Shown here piece after piece: positions 1 to 12,947 of a stretch of DNA of 64,000 nt (positions are counted from its first letter, which is position 1; the number at the start of each line of letters is the position of its first letter). The DNA is from Actinomycetota bacterium (GTDB taxonomy: Bacteria > Actinomycetota > Thermoleophilia > Solirubrobacterales > 70-9): the NCBI GenBank assembly GCA_018268675.1, contig JAFDWB010000095.1:81975-145974 (forward strand), given 5' to 3'. The notes beneath the pieces were generated by a model. That model made no database searches, was not told the DNA's origin, and worked only from the letters and a program-made list of their open reading frames with translations. Made by a program: the position numbers and the translations under genes.

Positions 1-34
1 CGCAGCGTCATCTCTCCCCTAAACCCGGCTCGCC

Positions 35-508
35 CTACGATGCCTCGAAGCGAAAGACGGTGTCGCCGATCTGGAGGGTGTCGCCGTCGACCAGCTCCGC
101 CTCGCCGTCGAGCGGCGCCCCGTTCAGCAAGGTCCCGTTGGTCGAGTTCATGTCCTCGGCGAAGTGGAGGCCTTCGCGCGAGAACAGCCGGGCGTGGATG
201 CCGGACGCGTAGCGATCGTCGATCTGCACGTCGGCGTCCTTGGAGCGGCCGATCGAGAGGCCGCCGATCAGGTCGAAGCGCTCGTCACGCTCGAGCCCGC
301 CGCCGCGCTCGGCGACCAGCCAGGCGTCGACGCCGCGCTGCACCTCGCCGACGCCCACCGGGACCGCATGGAAGCCGGTCGCGTCAGGCGCCGGGGCGGC
401 CGTCCGGCGCAGGTCGCGGTAGGCGCTCCTGGCGATCACCAGCAGGAACAGGAAGAGGACGGCCAGGAAGCCGAATTTCAGGGCGGTCGATAGAGGATCG
501 TATGCCAC
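35..508 (-). CDS. fhaB: membrane-anchored FHA-domain protein, FhaB-like
   Basis: A 157-residue protein with one N-terminal membrane segment (about residues 10-25) followed by a cytoplasmic FHA domain (about 70-155). The FHA signature is visible as IGRSKDADV, then HARL and the STNGT loop that contacts phosphothreonine. The GTG start at 508 has a weak AAGGTGA ribosome site upstream. It is the last gene here of a leftward kinase-fhaA-fhaB run, the same partnership seen in actinobacterial pknA/pknB loci, so it probably binds phosphorylated targets of the kinase encoded at 1408. Partners beyond base 1 are not visible. Confidence 0.85.
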   Translation of the reverse strand: MAYDPLSTALKFGFLAVLFLFLLVIARSAYRDLRRTAAPAPDATGFHAVPVGVGEVQRGVDAWLVAERGGGLERDERFDLIGGLSIGRSKDADVQIDDRYASGIHARLFSREGLHFAEDMNSTNGTLLNGAPLDGEAELVDGDTLQIGDTVFRFEAS

Positions 509-556
509 TCGCTCGTCACCTTACGGTCAGCGCCTGAAGCCAGGCGGCGTGCTGGG

Positions 557-1333
557 CTACTGCTCGACGTCGAACAGGAAGGTGGTGGTGCCGACCGTCA
601 CCTGGTCGCCCGGGCTGAGGCGGGTGGAGGTGACGCGCCGGCCGTTCACCTTGATCCCGTTGGTCGAGCCGAGGTCGACGATCTGCCAGTCCCCGGTGTC
701 GGAACGGCGCAGCTCGGCGTGGCGACGGGACACGTTGGGGTCGGCGAGCACGCACTCGGCCGACTTCGAGCGGCCGATCGTGGCGCGCGGGCCGTCGAAT
801 ACGTAGCGGCGGTCGTCGATCGAGACCACGGCACGGGTGGAGACGAGGGCGCGCACCGCCTGCTCCGGTTCTTTCGGCCGCTGGCGATCGCGCTCGCGGA
901 CCGCCGAGTAGACCATCGTGTGGCCCTCTTCGCCCTGTTTGGGCGCCTCGCCCTCGCGCACCGGGGCCTTCACCATCCGCGGCTGGATCCCGAACTCGCC
1001 AAGCCGCAGGCGCTCGTCGGTCTGGAATTCGACCGTCGGCCGGGTGAGCAGGTCGTAGCCACGCCGGCGGGCGTGCTCGAGCAGGTAGCCGGAGAGCTCC
1101 TGCTCGAGCGAGCGCTCGTAGCCTTCGAGCTTCGCGCGGTCCTGGCGGGAGAGGAAGACCGTGTACTCGTTGGGCACGTAGACGCGCTGCACCGAGGCGG
1201 TCTTGTGGGAGTCCATTTCCTTGGCCAGTTTGCGGGCCAGTTCGACCGGCTGCACCTCGGAGCTGAAGGCGCGCGAGAACACCCCCTCGACGAGGCCTTC
1301 GATCCCGGACTCAAGCTTGCGGAGAAGGGCTAT
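557..1333 (-). CDS. fhaA: FhaA-like protein (DUF3662 plus FHA)
   Basis: The product (258 residues from the chosen start) carries an N-terminal DUF3662-type domain (EGVFSRAFSSEVQPVELARK) and a C-terminal FHA domain with IGRSKSAECVL, SRRHAEL and GSTNGIKVNG. FhaA proteins are phosphothreonine readers acting in cell-wall synthesis next to PknA/PknB. The start is unusual: the family N-terminus aligns with an in-frame ATA codon at 1333-1331, preceded by AGGAAG with normal spacing, and no ATG, GTG or TTG lies in frame nearby upstream. A GTG about 14 codons downstream is possible but would remove conserved residues. The gene body is certain; the start is not. Confidence 0.85.
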   Translation of the reverse strand: MALLRKLESGIEGLVEGVFSRAFSSEVQPVELARKLAKEMDSHKTASVQRVYVPNEYTVFLSRQDRAKLEGYERSLEQELSGYLLEHARRRGYDLLTRPTVEFQTDERLRLGEFGIQPRMVKAPVREGEAPKQGEEGHTMVYSAVRERDRQRPKEPEQAVRALVSTRAVVSIDDRRYVFDGPRATIGRSKSAECVLADPNVSRRHAELRRSDTGDWQIVDLGSTNGIKVNGRRVTSTRLSPGDQVTVGTTTFLFDVEQ

Positions 1334-1365
1334 CGGAAGTCTTCCTGGGTCGGTGCCTTTGTCAT
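1330..1365 (-). other. short upstream ORF overlapping the fhaA start
   Basis: ATG at 1365 opens an 11-codon frame (MTKAPTQEDFR) whose TAG stop overlaps the proposed ATA start of fhaA, as ATAG. This is the geometry of stop-start translational coupling. It has no strong ribosome site of its own and begins 42 nt after the kinase stop, so it could be chance. If translated, it would deliver ribosomes to a near-cognate start codon. Confidence 0.25.
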
Positions 1366-1407
1366 GGCAGGGTGGAGCGTCCGCGTCTCGCGGAGGAAGC
1401 GAAGATT

Positions 1408-2322
1408 CTACGGGAGGACGAGCCCATGGCCGAGCACGAGGATCGCGCCGACCACGGCGGCGACCCCGATCGCGCCCAGCCGCAGGCCGACGTGACGGGT
1501 GCGGGTCGCGTGGTGGTCGGCGAGCTCGTCGAGCGAGTCCTCGATCGCCGTCCCCAGCTCCTCCAGCGAGGGCCGGTGCCGGGGCTGCGGGTCGAGGCAG
1601 GCATCGATCTCCTCGGCCAGCTCGCGCGGGAGGTCGGGTCGCAGACGACGAAGCGGGCGGGTGCGGCGGCCGATCGCGCGGGCGGTGGCCACCGCGTTGC
1701 CGCGGCGGTGTGGGTTCTCGCCGCTCCAGCACTCGTACAGCGTCAGGGCGAGCGAGTAGACATCGGCCTCGGGCCCCGCCTCGCGGCCCTCGGCCTGCTC
1801 GGGCGACATGTATGCGAGCGTGCCGACGACGTCGCCGGTCGCGGTCAGCCCCGCCGCGTCGGCGACCAGGGCGATGCCGAAGTCCATCAGCTTCGCGTGC
1901 GGCTGGCCGTCGACCACCTGGACGTTCTGTGGCTTGATGTCGCGGTGGACGACGCCACGCGAGTGGGCGTGGTCGAGTGCCTCGCAGAGGTCGGCGCCGA
2001 TCTCGCCGATCTCGCGGTCCGAGAGGGCTTCCTCGGCGGTGAGCCGGGCCAGCGTTTCGCCCTCGACCAGCTCGGAAACGAGCAGCGCGTTGCCGTCTTC
2101 CTCCCCCATCTCGTAGAGGGTCACGATCCCCGGGTGGTTGAGGCGGGCGGCGGCCTGGGCCTCGCGGAGCACCCGCCGGCCGGGCTCGCCGCGCTGTTCG
2201 ATCGCCTTCACCGCGACCGGGCGCTCGAGCCTGCCGTCCCAGGCCTCGTAGACGACGCCGAAGCCGCCGCTGCCGATCCGGCGCTCGATCAAGAAGCGGT
2301 CAAGTACGAGTGAGCCGACCAA
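1408..2322 (-). CDS. serine/threonine protein kinase, C-terminal membrane anchor
   Basis: A Hanks-type kinase with a glycine-rich loop RIGSGGFGVVY, the ATP-binding lysine in VAVKAIE, the catalytic HRDIKPQN and the DFGIA magnesium loop. The kinase domain fills about residues 5-265 and a single hydrophobic segment (LGAIGVAAVVGAILVLG) lies near the end. There are no PASTA repeats or other sensor domains. I chose the TTG at 2322 because it puts the usual 10-15 residues before the glycine loop; an in-frame GTG at 2388 would add 22 unremarkable residues. It lies upstream of fhaA and fhaB on the same strand, so the FHA proteins are its likely substrates or readers. Confidence 0.85.
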   Translation of the reverse strand: MVGSLVLDRFLIERRIGSGGFGVVYEAWDGRLERPVAVKAIEQRGEPGRRVLREAQAAARLNHPGIVTLYEMGEEDGNALLVSELVEGETLARLTAEEALSDREIGEIGADLCEALDHAHSRGVVHRDIKPQNVQVVDGQPHAKLMDFGIALVADAAGLTATGDVVGTLAYMSPEQAEGREAGPEADVYSLALTLYECWSGENPHRRGNAVATARAIGRRTRPLRRLRPDLPRELAEEIDACLDPQPRHRPSLEELGTAIEDSLDELADHHATRTRHVGLRLGAIGVAAVVGAILVLGHGLVLP

Positions 2323-2542
2323 AGCTCCTTCTTCTTCGCGCCGGGCTTCCTGCCTCCTGCCGCTATGGTTGGGAAAACGGCACCGCACGCGGGGAGAAGC
2401 GGCGGCCTGCCGGCCGTAGTCGCCATACTCCCCCGCCAGCCAAACCGCCCCCTGGGAGAGCCGCTTCTTGGAGTACTCGACTTCAAGCGGTGAAAGCCGG
2501 CGTCCGCGTCGGCCCAGCCGCCGCCCCGAACGTCAGCAGATC

Positions 2543-3511
2543 ATGCTGCGGCGCCTCCTCGCCCTGGGGGCGGCGCTGGTGGTGTTGATCCTGGTGGTGC
2601 TCGGGGTGAAGGGGTGTCTCGACGCGCAGGCGCGCTCGGCCCTCACCGGCTATTCCGGCGGGGTCAAGCAGATCGTGATCGAGACCGACCAGACCAGCAA
2701 GAACTTCTTCAAGCTGCTCGAAGAACCGGGCAACCTCTCGGTCACCGAATTCACCGGCAAGGTGAGCGCCGAACGCAGTGCGATGACCAACTACCGGACG
2801 CGGGTGGAAGCGCTGAGCGCGCCGAGCGAACTGAGCGGCGCCCAGAAGTCGCTCGAACTCGTGTACGAGCTGCGGGCGTCGGCGATGGAAACGATCGCCA
2901 ACAAGATGCCGACCGCGCTCGGCGAAGCGGGAGCGGCGCAGGCGACGGCGGCGATCACCAACCAGATGCAACGGCTGCTCGCCGCCGACATCCTCTACGA
3001 AGCGGTGACGCGCCCGGAAATCAACGGCAGGCTCGCCGCCGAAGGGATCGAAGGCGAAGACGTGCCGAAAAGCCAGTTCCTCCCCGGTGGCACCAAGTGG
3101 CTGAACGAAGCCGAAGTGAAGAAGGCGCTGGGGGCGGTCAGCGGGTCGAGCGGCGGCGAACCGAGCCCCGGCCTGCACGGCCTCGGCCTGCTCGGGGTCA
3201 GCGTCAGCGGCACCGAACTGACCCCCGAAACGACGAACTCGGTGGTCGTCGAAGGCACGCCGGAAATTGAAGTCGTGGTCCAGAACCAGGGCGAATCGAC
3301 CGAGAACGGCTTGACCGTGGTGGTGGTCGCGAACGGTAAGGAAACCACCGGGGAAATCGCCTCGCTCGAACCAGGAGCCGAAGAAACGGCGGTTGTGCCG
3401 CTGACCCCGGCGCCGAAAGGCGAAACGACCCTGGAAGTCGAAGTCAAGCCGGTGCCGGGCGAGCACGTCACCACCAACAACGAAGCGACCTACACGGTCA
3501 ACTTCGAATAG
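2543..3511 (+). CDS. membrane-anchored extracytoplasmic protein with CARDB domain
   Basis: The 322-residue product starts with a short positive N-terminus and one membrane segment (LLALGAALVVLILVVLGV), followed by a helical region (about 30-215) and a C-terminal beta domain (about 225-322) with the CARDB pattern VVVQNQGES...ANG...GAEETAVVPL. CARDB domains are found in cell-surface adhesion or anchoring proteins. I prefer the ATG at 2543; a TTG at 2468 would add 25 arginine-rich residues. Nearly all glutamates are GAA although the neighbouring pheA uses GAG. Its ligand is unknown, and it is divergent from the kinase gene. Confidence 0.75.
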   Translation: MLRRLLALGAALVVLILVVLGVKGCLDAQARSALTGYSGGVKQIVIETDQTSKNFFKLLEEPGNLSVTEFTGKVSAERSAMTNYRTRVEALSAPSELSGAQKSLELVYELRASAMETIANKMPTALGEAGAAQATAAITNQMQRLLAADILYEAVTRPEINGRLAAEGIEGEDVPKSQFLPGGTKWLNEAEVKKALGAVSGSSGGEPSPGLHGLGLLGVSVSGTELTPETTNSVVVEGTPEIEVVVQNQGESTENGLTVVVVANGKETTGEIASLEPGAEETAVVPLTPAPKGETTLEVEVKPVPGEHVTTNNEATYTVNFE

Positions 3512-3521
3512 CTTCCCCTGA

Positions 3522-4358
3522 GTGGTGCGGATCGCTTATCTCGGACCGGCCGGGACGTTCACCGAGGACGCCCTGAACGAAGCGCTGGGCGACGCGGAGT
3601 TCGAGCCGTTGCGCACCGACACCGTCTTCGACGCGATCCAGGCGGTGACCGAGGGCCGCGCCGACCGGGCGCTGGCCCCGTACGAGAACTCGATCGAGGG
3701 ATCGGTCCGTGGCACGCTCGACATCCTCGCCTTCGAAGCGCCGGAGGTGGCGATCGTCGGCGAGCACGACTACCCGGTGCGCCAGCACCTGATCGCCCGC
3801 GACGGCATCGAGCTCGGCGAGGTCGAGGCGGTGCTCTCCCACCAACAGGGACTGGCGCAGACGGCGCGGTTCCTGCGCGAGAACCTGCCGGGGGTGGAAC
3901 TGCGCAGCGTCAGCAGCACCGCGGCGGCGGTGCGGATGGTCTCCGAGTCACCACGGCCCTGGGCGGCGGTCGGCTCGCGGTCGGCCGCGGGCCTCTACGG
4001 GTGCCGCATCCTGCGCGAGGGGATCCAGGACGAGCAGAACAACGTCACCCGCTTCGTCTGGCTGGCGCCGGCGGGGACGGAGCCGCCCGCGGGCGAGCGG
4101 TGGAAGACCTCGCTGATCTTCTCCGAGCTCGGCGACGACCGACCCGGCGCCCTGGTCGACGCGCTGGCCGAGTTCTCCTCCCGGGGAATCAACCTCTCCC
4201 GCATCGAGTCGCGGCCCCAGCGGTCCGAACTGGGGCGCTACTTCTTCTTCTGCGACCTCGACGGGCGGCTCGACGACCCGCTGATCGAGGCCGCGGTCGA
4301 GGCCCTGCGGGGGAAAGCCGAATCGGTCCGCATCCTCGGCAGTTATCCGATCATCTGA
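3522..4358 (+). CDS. pheA: prephenate dehydratase
   Basis: A 278-residue monofunctional prephenate dehydratase, converting prephenate to phenylpyruvate for phenylalanine synthesis. The periplasmic-binding-like catalytic domain (1-180) shows GPAGTFTE, ENSIEGSV and the NNVTRF threonine motif. A C-terminal ACT domain (about 190-275) carries the ESRPQ motif of phenylalanine feedback regulation. The start is GTG, and it begins 10 nt after the CARDB gene, so the two may share a transcript. There is no chorismate mutase domain. Confidence 0.95.
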   Translation: MVRIAYLGPAGTFTEDALNEALGDAEFEPLRTDTVFDAIQAVTEGRADRALAPYENSIEGSVRGTLDILAFEAPEVAIVGEHDYPVRQHLIARDGIELGEVEAVLSHQQGLAQTARFLRENLPGVELRSVSSTAAAVRMVSESPRPWAAVGSRSAAGLYGCRILREGIQDEQNNVTRFVWLAPAGTEPPAGERWKTSLIFSELGDDRPGALVDALAEFSSRGINLSRIESRPQRSELGRYFFFCDLDGRLDDPLIEAAVEALRGKAESVRILGSYPII

Positions 4359-4395
4359 AGGGCCGCTGCCCGACCCGCTTACAATTCCCCGCACC

Positions 4396-4905
4396 ATGGC
4401 CAGGGTGCTGGTGCTGAATGCGACGTATGAGCCGATAAACGTCTGCACTTTGCGACGCGCCGCTGTCCTGCTCTTGAAGGAAAAGGCCGAGCTCCTCGAG
4501 GAGCGGGCGGGCGACGCCCTCCACTCCGAGCACATGACCCTGGAGCGGCCGGACGTGATCCGCCTCGTCAACTACGTCCGCATCCCGCGCGAGGCCCACC
4601 GGCGCAAGATCACCCGCCGGGCCGTCCTCGCCCGCGACTCTTGGACCTGCCAGTACTGCGGCTCGACCAAGTCCGGCCTCACCGTCGACCACGTCATCCC
4701 CCGCTCCCGCGGCGGCGAGTCGGTCTGGGAGAACATCGTCGCCGCCTGCGCGTCCTGCAACCGCAAGAAGGGCAACCGCCTCCCCCGCGAGATCCACATG
4801 CATCCGAAGAACGCCCCGAAGGCCCCGGCGCCGACGGTGTTCATCCAGGTCGCCAGCCCGAAGATGCCGGATAGCTGGCAGCAGTATCTGCCGCAGGCGG
4901 CGTAG
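4396..4905 (+). CDS. HNH endonuclease-fold protein
   Basis: A 169-residue protein with an N-terminal segment (MARVLVLNATYEPINVC) typical of a widespread actinobacterial HNH family and a central HNH nuclease fold. The zinc knuckle pairs are CQYC and CASC, and the core is VDHVIPRSRGGESVWENIVAAC. The fold predicts metal-dependent DNA cleavage; the biological target of this housekeeping-like family is unknown. The stop codon is the start of the left arm of a long palindrome (4904-5020). Confidence 0.85.
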   Translation: MARVLVLNATYEPINVCTLRRAAVLLLKEKAELLEERAGDALHSEHMTLERPDVIRLVNYVRIPREAHRRKITRRAVLARDSWTCQYCGSTKSGLTVDHVIPRSRGGESVWENIVAACASCNRKKGNRLPREIHMHPKNAPKAPAPTVFIQVASPKMPDSWQQYLPQAA

Positions 4906-5020
4906 GGAGTCCTGACACCCTCCTCTCTCAACCTTCCGGCGGGCAACGCGCTCCGGACTGACGAGGACGCTGCCGGCGCCAAGGAAGGTACAAGCCGTTC
5001 GGAGGGTGTCAGGACTCCCT
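4904..5020. repeat. palindromic element, family 1, copy A
   Basis: Perfect 20-bp inverted arms at 4904-4923 and 5001-5020 enclose a 77-nt core. The core is the same length as copy B at 16278 and differs from it at only about a dozen central positions, whereas the arms of A and B are unrelated in sequence. The core has ACCTTCC pairing with GGAAGGT and an internal loop made of CTCAA and ACAAGCCG, also found in copies C and D. The left arm begins inside the HNH stop codon. Confidence 0.85.
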
Positions 5021-5284
5021 CACACGGAGCACAGAGACGCCGCATACGTCGCGAAAGATCGAGTGGGCCTCGGAGCAACTGACAATCAGCGTTGATGGGC
5101 CGAAAACCGCTCCATATCAGTGGTTTTCGGCCCATCAACATGCTCCCGAAGCAGTGCGAGGCTCCGCAGACGGGGGAGCCGGGTAGGGCTCGGGCGAGCC
5201 TCCACAACTCGTTGCATAATCCTCGCGCCGAAGGCGCGATCTCAGTTGCACCGAGCGAAGCGAGGTGCTGCGCTCGCCCGAGCC
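4906..5284. other. gene-free gap between convergent HNH gene and gyrA, filled by three palindromes
   Basis: I see no coding potential in this 379-base gap. It holds three consecutive palindromic structures listed separately (4904-5020, 5091-5139, 5171-5300). Both flanking genes read into it, and each outer palindrome overlaps the stop codon of its neighbour. Confidence 0.7.
5091..5139. repeat. 18-bp perfect hairpin with 13-nt loop
   Basis: Arms 5091-5108 and 5122-5139 are perfectly complementary around the loop GCTCCATATCAGT. It lacks a T-run after either arm, so it is not a classical intrinsic terminator. A hairpin with a same-length and partly similar loop, but a different stem, lies at 63646-63684. 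Confidence 0.8.
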
Positions 5285-5300
5285 CTACCCGGCTCCCCCG
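5171..5300. repeat. 28-bp palindrome with multi-hairpin core overlapping the gyrA stop
   Basis: Arms 5171-5198 and 5273-5300 match perfectly over 28 bp. The 74-nt interior folds into smaller hairpins, notably TCGCGCC-gaa-GGCGCGA and GCACC...GGTGC, giving a branched structure. The right arm covers the last codons and the stop of gyrA (stop at 5285), so the palindrome encodes the GGGAG carboxyl end of GyrA. Confidence 0.85.
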
Positions 5301-7825
5301 CCGTCGCTGCTCACATCGTCGTCAGCCAGCTCGATCTGATCGACGTCATCCTCGACCGGCGCGCTGTTGTCTTCGGACTCGACCACCAACGCCACCGCCG
5401 AGACGCTGTCGTCGTCCTTGATGTTCATGACTTTCACACCCTGGGTGGCGCGGCCCAGTTGGGAGATGCCCTCGACGCCGGTGCGCTGGACCATCCCGTT
5501 CTGGGAGATGAAGAGGAGGTCCTGGTGGGCGTTGACGATCAGGGCACCGGCGAGGCCACCCTTCTTCTCGGTGAGCTTCGCGGTGAGCACGCCTTTGGTG
5601 CCGCGCCCCTTCACCGGGTACTCGGAGACCGGGGTGCGCTTGCCGTAGCCGTTCTCGGTGACGACGAACAGTTCGGTGTCGTTGCGGGCGATGTCCATCG
5701 CCAGGAGCCGATTGTCCTTGCCGCTGACGTTCATGCCTTTGATGCCACTCGTGTCGCGACCCATCGGACGCACCAGCTCCTCGGAGAAGCGGGCGGCGTG
5801 GCCGGAGTGGGACACCATCAGGATGTCGTCTTCGCCCGAGGTGAGGCGGACCTGCACCAGCTCATCGCCCGGCCGCACCTTGATCGCGATGATCCCGTCG
5901 GCGCGGATCGGAGTGTTGTAGGCGAGGAATTCGGTCTTCTTGACCAGACCCTCCGCGGTCGCGAAGACCAGGTAACGGTTCTCTTTGAAGTCCCGGGTCG
6001 GGATCACCGCCATCACTTTCTCGTCTTCCTGCAGCGGCAGCACGTTGCGCAGGCTGGAGCCTTTCGAGGTGCGCGAGCCCTCCGGCAGTTCGTACACCTT
6101 CGTCCGGTACACCTTCCCCCGGTTGGTGAAGAACAGGAGGAAGTCGTGGGTCGAGCTGATGTGGAGGTGGGCGATGTAGTCGTCCTCTTTGAGGTTCATC
6201 CCCATCACGCCGACGCCACCGCGATTCTGCTGACGGTAAGTCGCCAGGGGGAGCCGCTTCACGTACCCCGAGGCGGTCAGCGAGATCACCATCTGCTGGT
6301 CGGCGATCATGTCCTCGATCCCGACCTCGCCCTCGAAGGCCGCGATCTCGGTGCGCCGTTCGTCGCCGTAGGAGTCGACGATTTCGCCGAGCTCCTCCTT
6401 GATCAGGCCCATCACCCGCGACTCGTCGCCGAGGATCGCGCGCAGTTCGCCGATCCGCTCCATCAGGTCGGCGTGCTCGGCGCGGACTTTGTCGGCCTCG
6501 AGTGCGGTCAGGCGCTGGAGGCGCATGTCGAGGATCGCCTGCGCCTGCTCGCGCGAGAGCTCGAACTGGTCCATCAGCCCTTCGCGCGCGGCGTCCGGAT
6601 CGGGTGACGCGCGGATCAGTTTGATCACCGCGTTGAGGTTGTCCAGCGCGACCAGCAATCCCTCGAGGATGTGGGCGCGGGCCTCGGCGCGGCGCAGTTC
6701 GTACTGCGTCCGGCGGGTGACCACCTCGCGCTGGTGGTCGACGTAGTGCTGGATCATCTCCAGCAGGCTGACCGTGCGCGGCACGCCGTCGACCAGCGCC
6801 ACCATGTTGGCGCCGAAGGTCGACTGCATCGCGGTTTTTTTGTAGAGGTTGTTGAGGACTACCTTGGCCGGCGGGCCGCCGCGTTTCAGCTCGATCACGA
6901 TCCGCATGCCGGAGCGTTCGTCGCTCTCGTCGCGGAGGTCGGAGATGCCCTCGAGTTTGCGGTCCCGCGCCAGTTCGGCGATCTTGGTGATCAGGCCGCT
7001 GTCGCCGCCCTTCTTCACCATGAACGGAAGCTCGGTGACGATGATCGCCTCCTTGCCCCCTTTCAGCGGCTCGACGTGGGCGCGGGCACGGACTTTGATG
7101 CCGCCGCGGCCGGAGGCGTAGGCGTCGCGGATCCCCTCGCGGCTCATCAGGCCGCCGCCGGGGAAGTCGGGGCCTTTGACGTGCTTCATCAGGCCCTCGA
7201 GGTCGATCCCCGGGTCGTCGATGTAGGCGGTCACCGCACCGGCGACCTCGCGCAGGTTGTGCGGTGGGATGTTGGTCGCCATGCCGACCGCGATCCCCGA
7301 GGTCCCGTTGACCAGCAGGTTCGGGAAGCGCGAGGGCAGGACCAGTGGCTCCTGGGTCGATTCGTCGTAGTTGGGGCCGAAGTCGACGGTGTCGGCGTCG
7401 ATGTCGCGGAGCATCTCGGTTGCGATCCGCGCCATCCGCGCCTCCGTGTACCGCATCGCCGCCGCCGGGTCGTCGTCGATCGAGCCAAAGTTCCCCTGCC
7501 CGTCGACCAACAGGTAGCGGAGGGAGAAGTCCTGCGCCATCCGCACCAGCGTGTCGTAGATCGCCGAGTCACCGTGTGGGTGGTATTTGCCCATCACCTC
7601 ACCGACGATGAACGCGCACTTACGGTAGGGCCGCGTCGGTTGCAGGCCGAGGTCGTGCATCGAGTAGAGCACCCGTCGGTGGACCGGCTTCAGCCCGTCG
7701 CGGATGTCGGGCAGCGCCCGGCCGACGATCACGCTCATCGCGTAATCGAGGTACGACGAGCGCATCTCCTGCTCGAGGCCGCGCTCTTCGATGTTGCCGC
7801 CGCTCAACACGTCATGGGCAGCCAC
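5285..7825 (-). CDS. gyrA: DNA gyrase subunit A
   Basis: An 846-residue GyrA. The catalytic winged-helix/tower domain contains the active tyrosine in [10 protein letters not shown], the quinolone-pocket region [12 protein letters not shown] and the DGLKPVHRR start motif. The C-terminal six-bladed DNA-wrapping domain has a GyrA-box-like QNRGGVG and an acidic tail. It starts with GTG, 12 nt after gyrB, with which it forms the ATP-dependent negative-supercoiling enzyme. The extreme C-terminus lies inside a palindrome. Confidence 0.98.
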   Translation of the reverse strand: MAAHDVLSGGNIEERGLEQEMRSSYLDYAMSVIVGRALPDIRDGLKPVHRRVLYSMHDLGLQPTRPYRKCAFIVGEVMGKYHPHGDSAIYDTLVRMAQDFSLRYLLVDGQGNFGSIDDDPAAAMRYTEARMARIATEMLRDIDADTVDFGPNYDESTQEPLVLPSRFPNLLVNGTSGIAVGMATNIPPHNLREVAGAVTAYIDDPGIDLEGLMKHVKGPDFPGGGLMSREGIRDAYASGRGGIKVRARAHVEPLKGGKEAIIVTELPFMVKKGGDSGLITKIAELARDRKLEGISDLRDESDERSGMRIVIELKRGGPPAKVVLNNLYKKTAMQSTFGANMVALVDGVPRTVSLLEMIQHYVDHQREVVTRRTQYELRRAEARAHILEGLLVALDNLNAVIKLIRASPDPDAAREGLMDQFELSREQAQAILDMRLQRLTALEADKVRAEHADLMERIGELRAILGDESRVMGLIKEELGEIVDSYGDERRTEIAAFEGEVGIEDMIADQQMVISLTASGYVKRLPLATYRQQNRGGVGVMGMNLKEDDYIAHLHISSTHDFLLFFTNRGKVYRTKVYELPEGSRTSKGSSLRNVLPLQEDEKVMAVIPTRDFKENRYLVFATAEGLVKKTEFLAYNTPIRADGIIAIKVRPGDELVQVRLTSGEDDILMVSHSGHAARFSEELVRPMGRDTSGIKGMNVSGKDNRLLAMDIARNDTELFVVTENGYGKRTPVSEYPVKGRGTKGVLTAKLTEKKGGLAGALIVNAHQDLLFISQNGMVQRTGVEGISQLGRATQGVKVMNIKDDDSVSAVALVVESEDNSAPVEDDVDQIELADDDVSSDGGGAG

Positions 7826-7837
7826 TAGTTCGTCTCC

Positions 7838-11819
<3,982 letters not shown>

Positions 11820-11840
11820 CGGCGGCGCCCTCCGGCCGCC

Positions 11841-12947
11841 CTACACGTTGAGGCGGATCGGCATCACGAGGTAGCGGAAGTCCTCGCTCTCGACCGGCTG
11901 CATCAGCCCCGGCCGCAGCGGCGAGATCAGGCGCACCAGCACCTCCTCGCCGGCGACGCTTTCGATCCCCTCGCGCAGGTACTCGGGGTTGAAGCCGATC
12001 TCCATCGGCTCGCCCTCGAAGACAGCCGGCATCGTCTCGCGCGCGTCGCCGACGTCGGGGGTCTCGGCGGAGACGGTCAGCTCGCCGGGCTCGAAGGAGA
12101 AGCGCAACGGCGCGTTGCGCTGCGCCAGCTGGCTGATCCGTCGCGCCACGTCGAGGAACTCCGACCGCGGCAGCCGCACGTCGTGCTCGTAGGACTCGGG
12201 GAGCAGCTGGCGGAAGTTCGGGAACTGGCCCTCGATCAGCCGCGTGGTCAAGGTGATCGACCCGGCCTCGAAGATCGCCTGGTTCTGGAGCAGGGTGATC
12301 GATGCCTCCTCGACCCCCTCGGCGGAGAGGATCCGGGCCAGCTCGCGCAGCGCTCGCGCCGGGATGTTGGCCTCGATCTCGCCGCTCAGCGGCGACTCGA
12401 GCTCGGTTCGTTTGACCGCCAGGCGGTAGGAGTCGGTGGCGACCATCGTCATCTCGTTGCCGGAGGCGGTGACGAAGACGCCGGTCAGCACCGGGCGCAT
12501 GTCGTCGCGCGAGGCCGCGCGGGCGACCAGGTCGATGCTCTCCGCCAGGGCGGCGGCGGGGATCTTGATCGGCTCGCCGGCGGCGCTCGGCAGGGTGGGG
12601 AAGTCCTCGACCGGCAGCACCCGCAGGTGGAAGCGCGAGGTGCCGCTGCGGATCTCAACGTCGCGCTCCGCCTCGCGCGTCTCGATCTCCACCGTGTCGT
12701 CGGCCAACGACCGGGCCACTTCGGCGAGCAGCCGCCCGGGCAGCAGGACCGAGCCGCCGGACTCGACGTCCGCCGCGGCGGTGGTGCGCAGGCCGAGGTC
12801 GAGATCGGTGGCCGACAGCGTGACCGATCCCTCGCCAGCCTCGATCAGGACCCCGGACAGCGCCTGGGTCGCGGCGCGGGTGGAGACGGCGCGCGAGACG
12901 GTGGAGAGCTTGGAGACGAGTTCTTCCCGTTTGGTCGTGAGCTTCAA
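11841..12947 (-). CDS. dnaN: DNA polymerase III beta clamp
   Basis: A 368-residue sliding clamp with the three repeated clamp domains, starting MKLTTKREELVSKLS and ending with the conserved MPIRLNV-type terminus. It encircles DNA and tethers the replicative polymerase. The TTG start codon at 12947 is the only one fitting the family N-terminus. It is separated from dnaA by 140 bp containing DnaA-box-like sequences. Confidence 0.96.
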   Translation of the reverse strand: MKLTTKREELVSKLSTVSRAVSTRAATQALSGVLIEAGEGSVTLSATDLDLGLRTTAAADVESGGSVLLPGRLLAEVARSLADDTVEIETREAERDVEIRSGTSRFHLRVLPVEDFPTLPSAAGEPIKIPAAALAESIDLVARAASRDDMRPVLTGVFVTASGNEMTMVATDSYRLAVKRTELESPLSGEIEANIPARALRELARILSAEGVEEASITLLQNQAIFEAGSITLTTRLIEGQFPNFRQLLPESYEHDVRLPRSEFLDVARRISQLAQRNAPLRFSFEPGELTVSAETPDVGDARETMPAVFEGEPMEIGFNPEYLREGIESVAGEEVLVRLISPLRPGLMQPVESEDFRYLVMPIRLNV

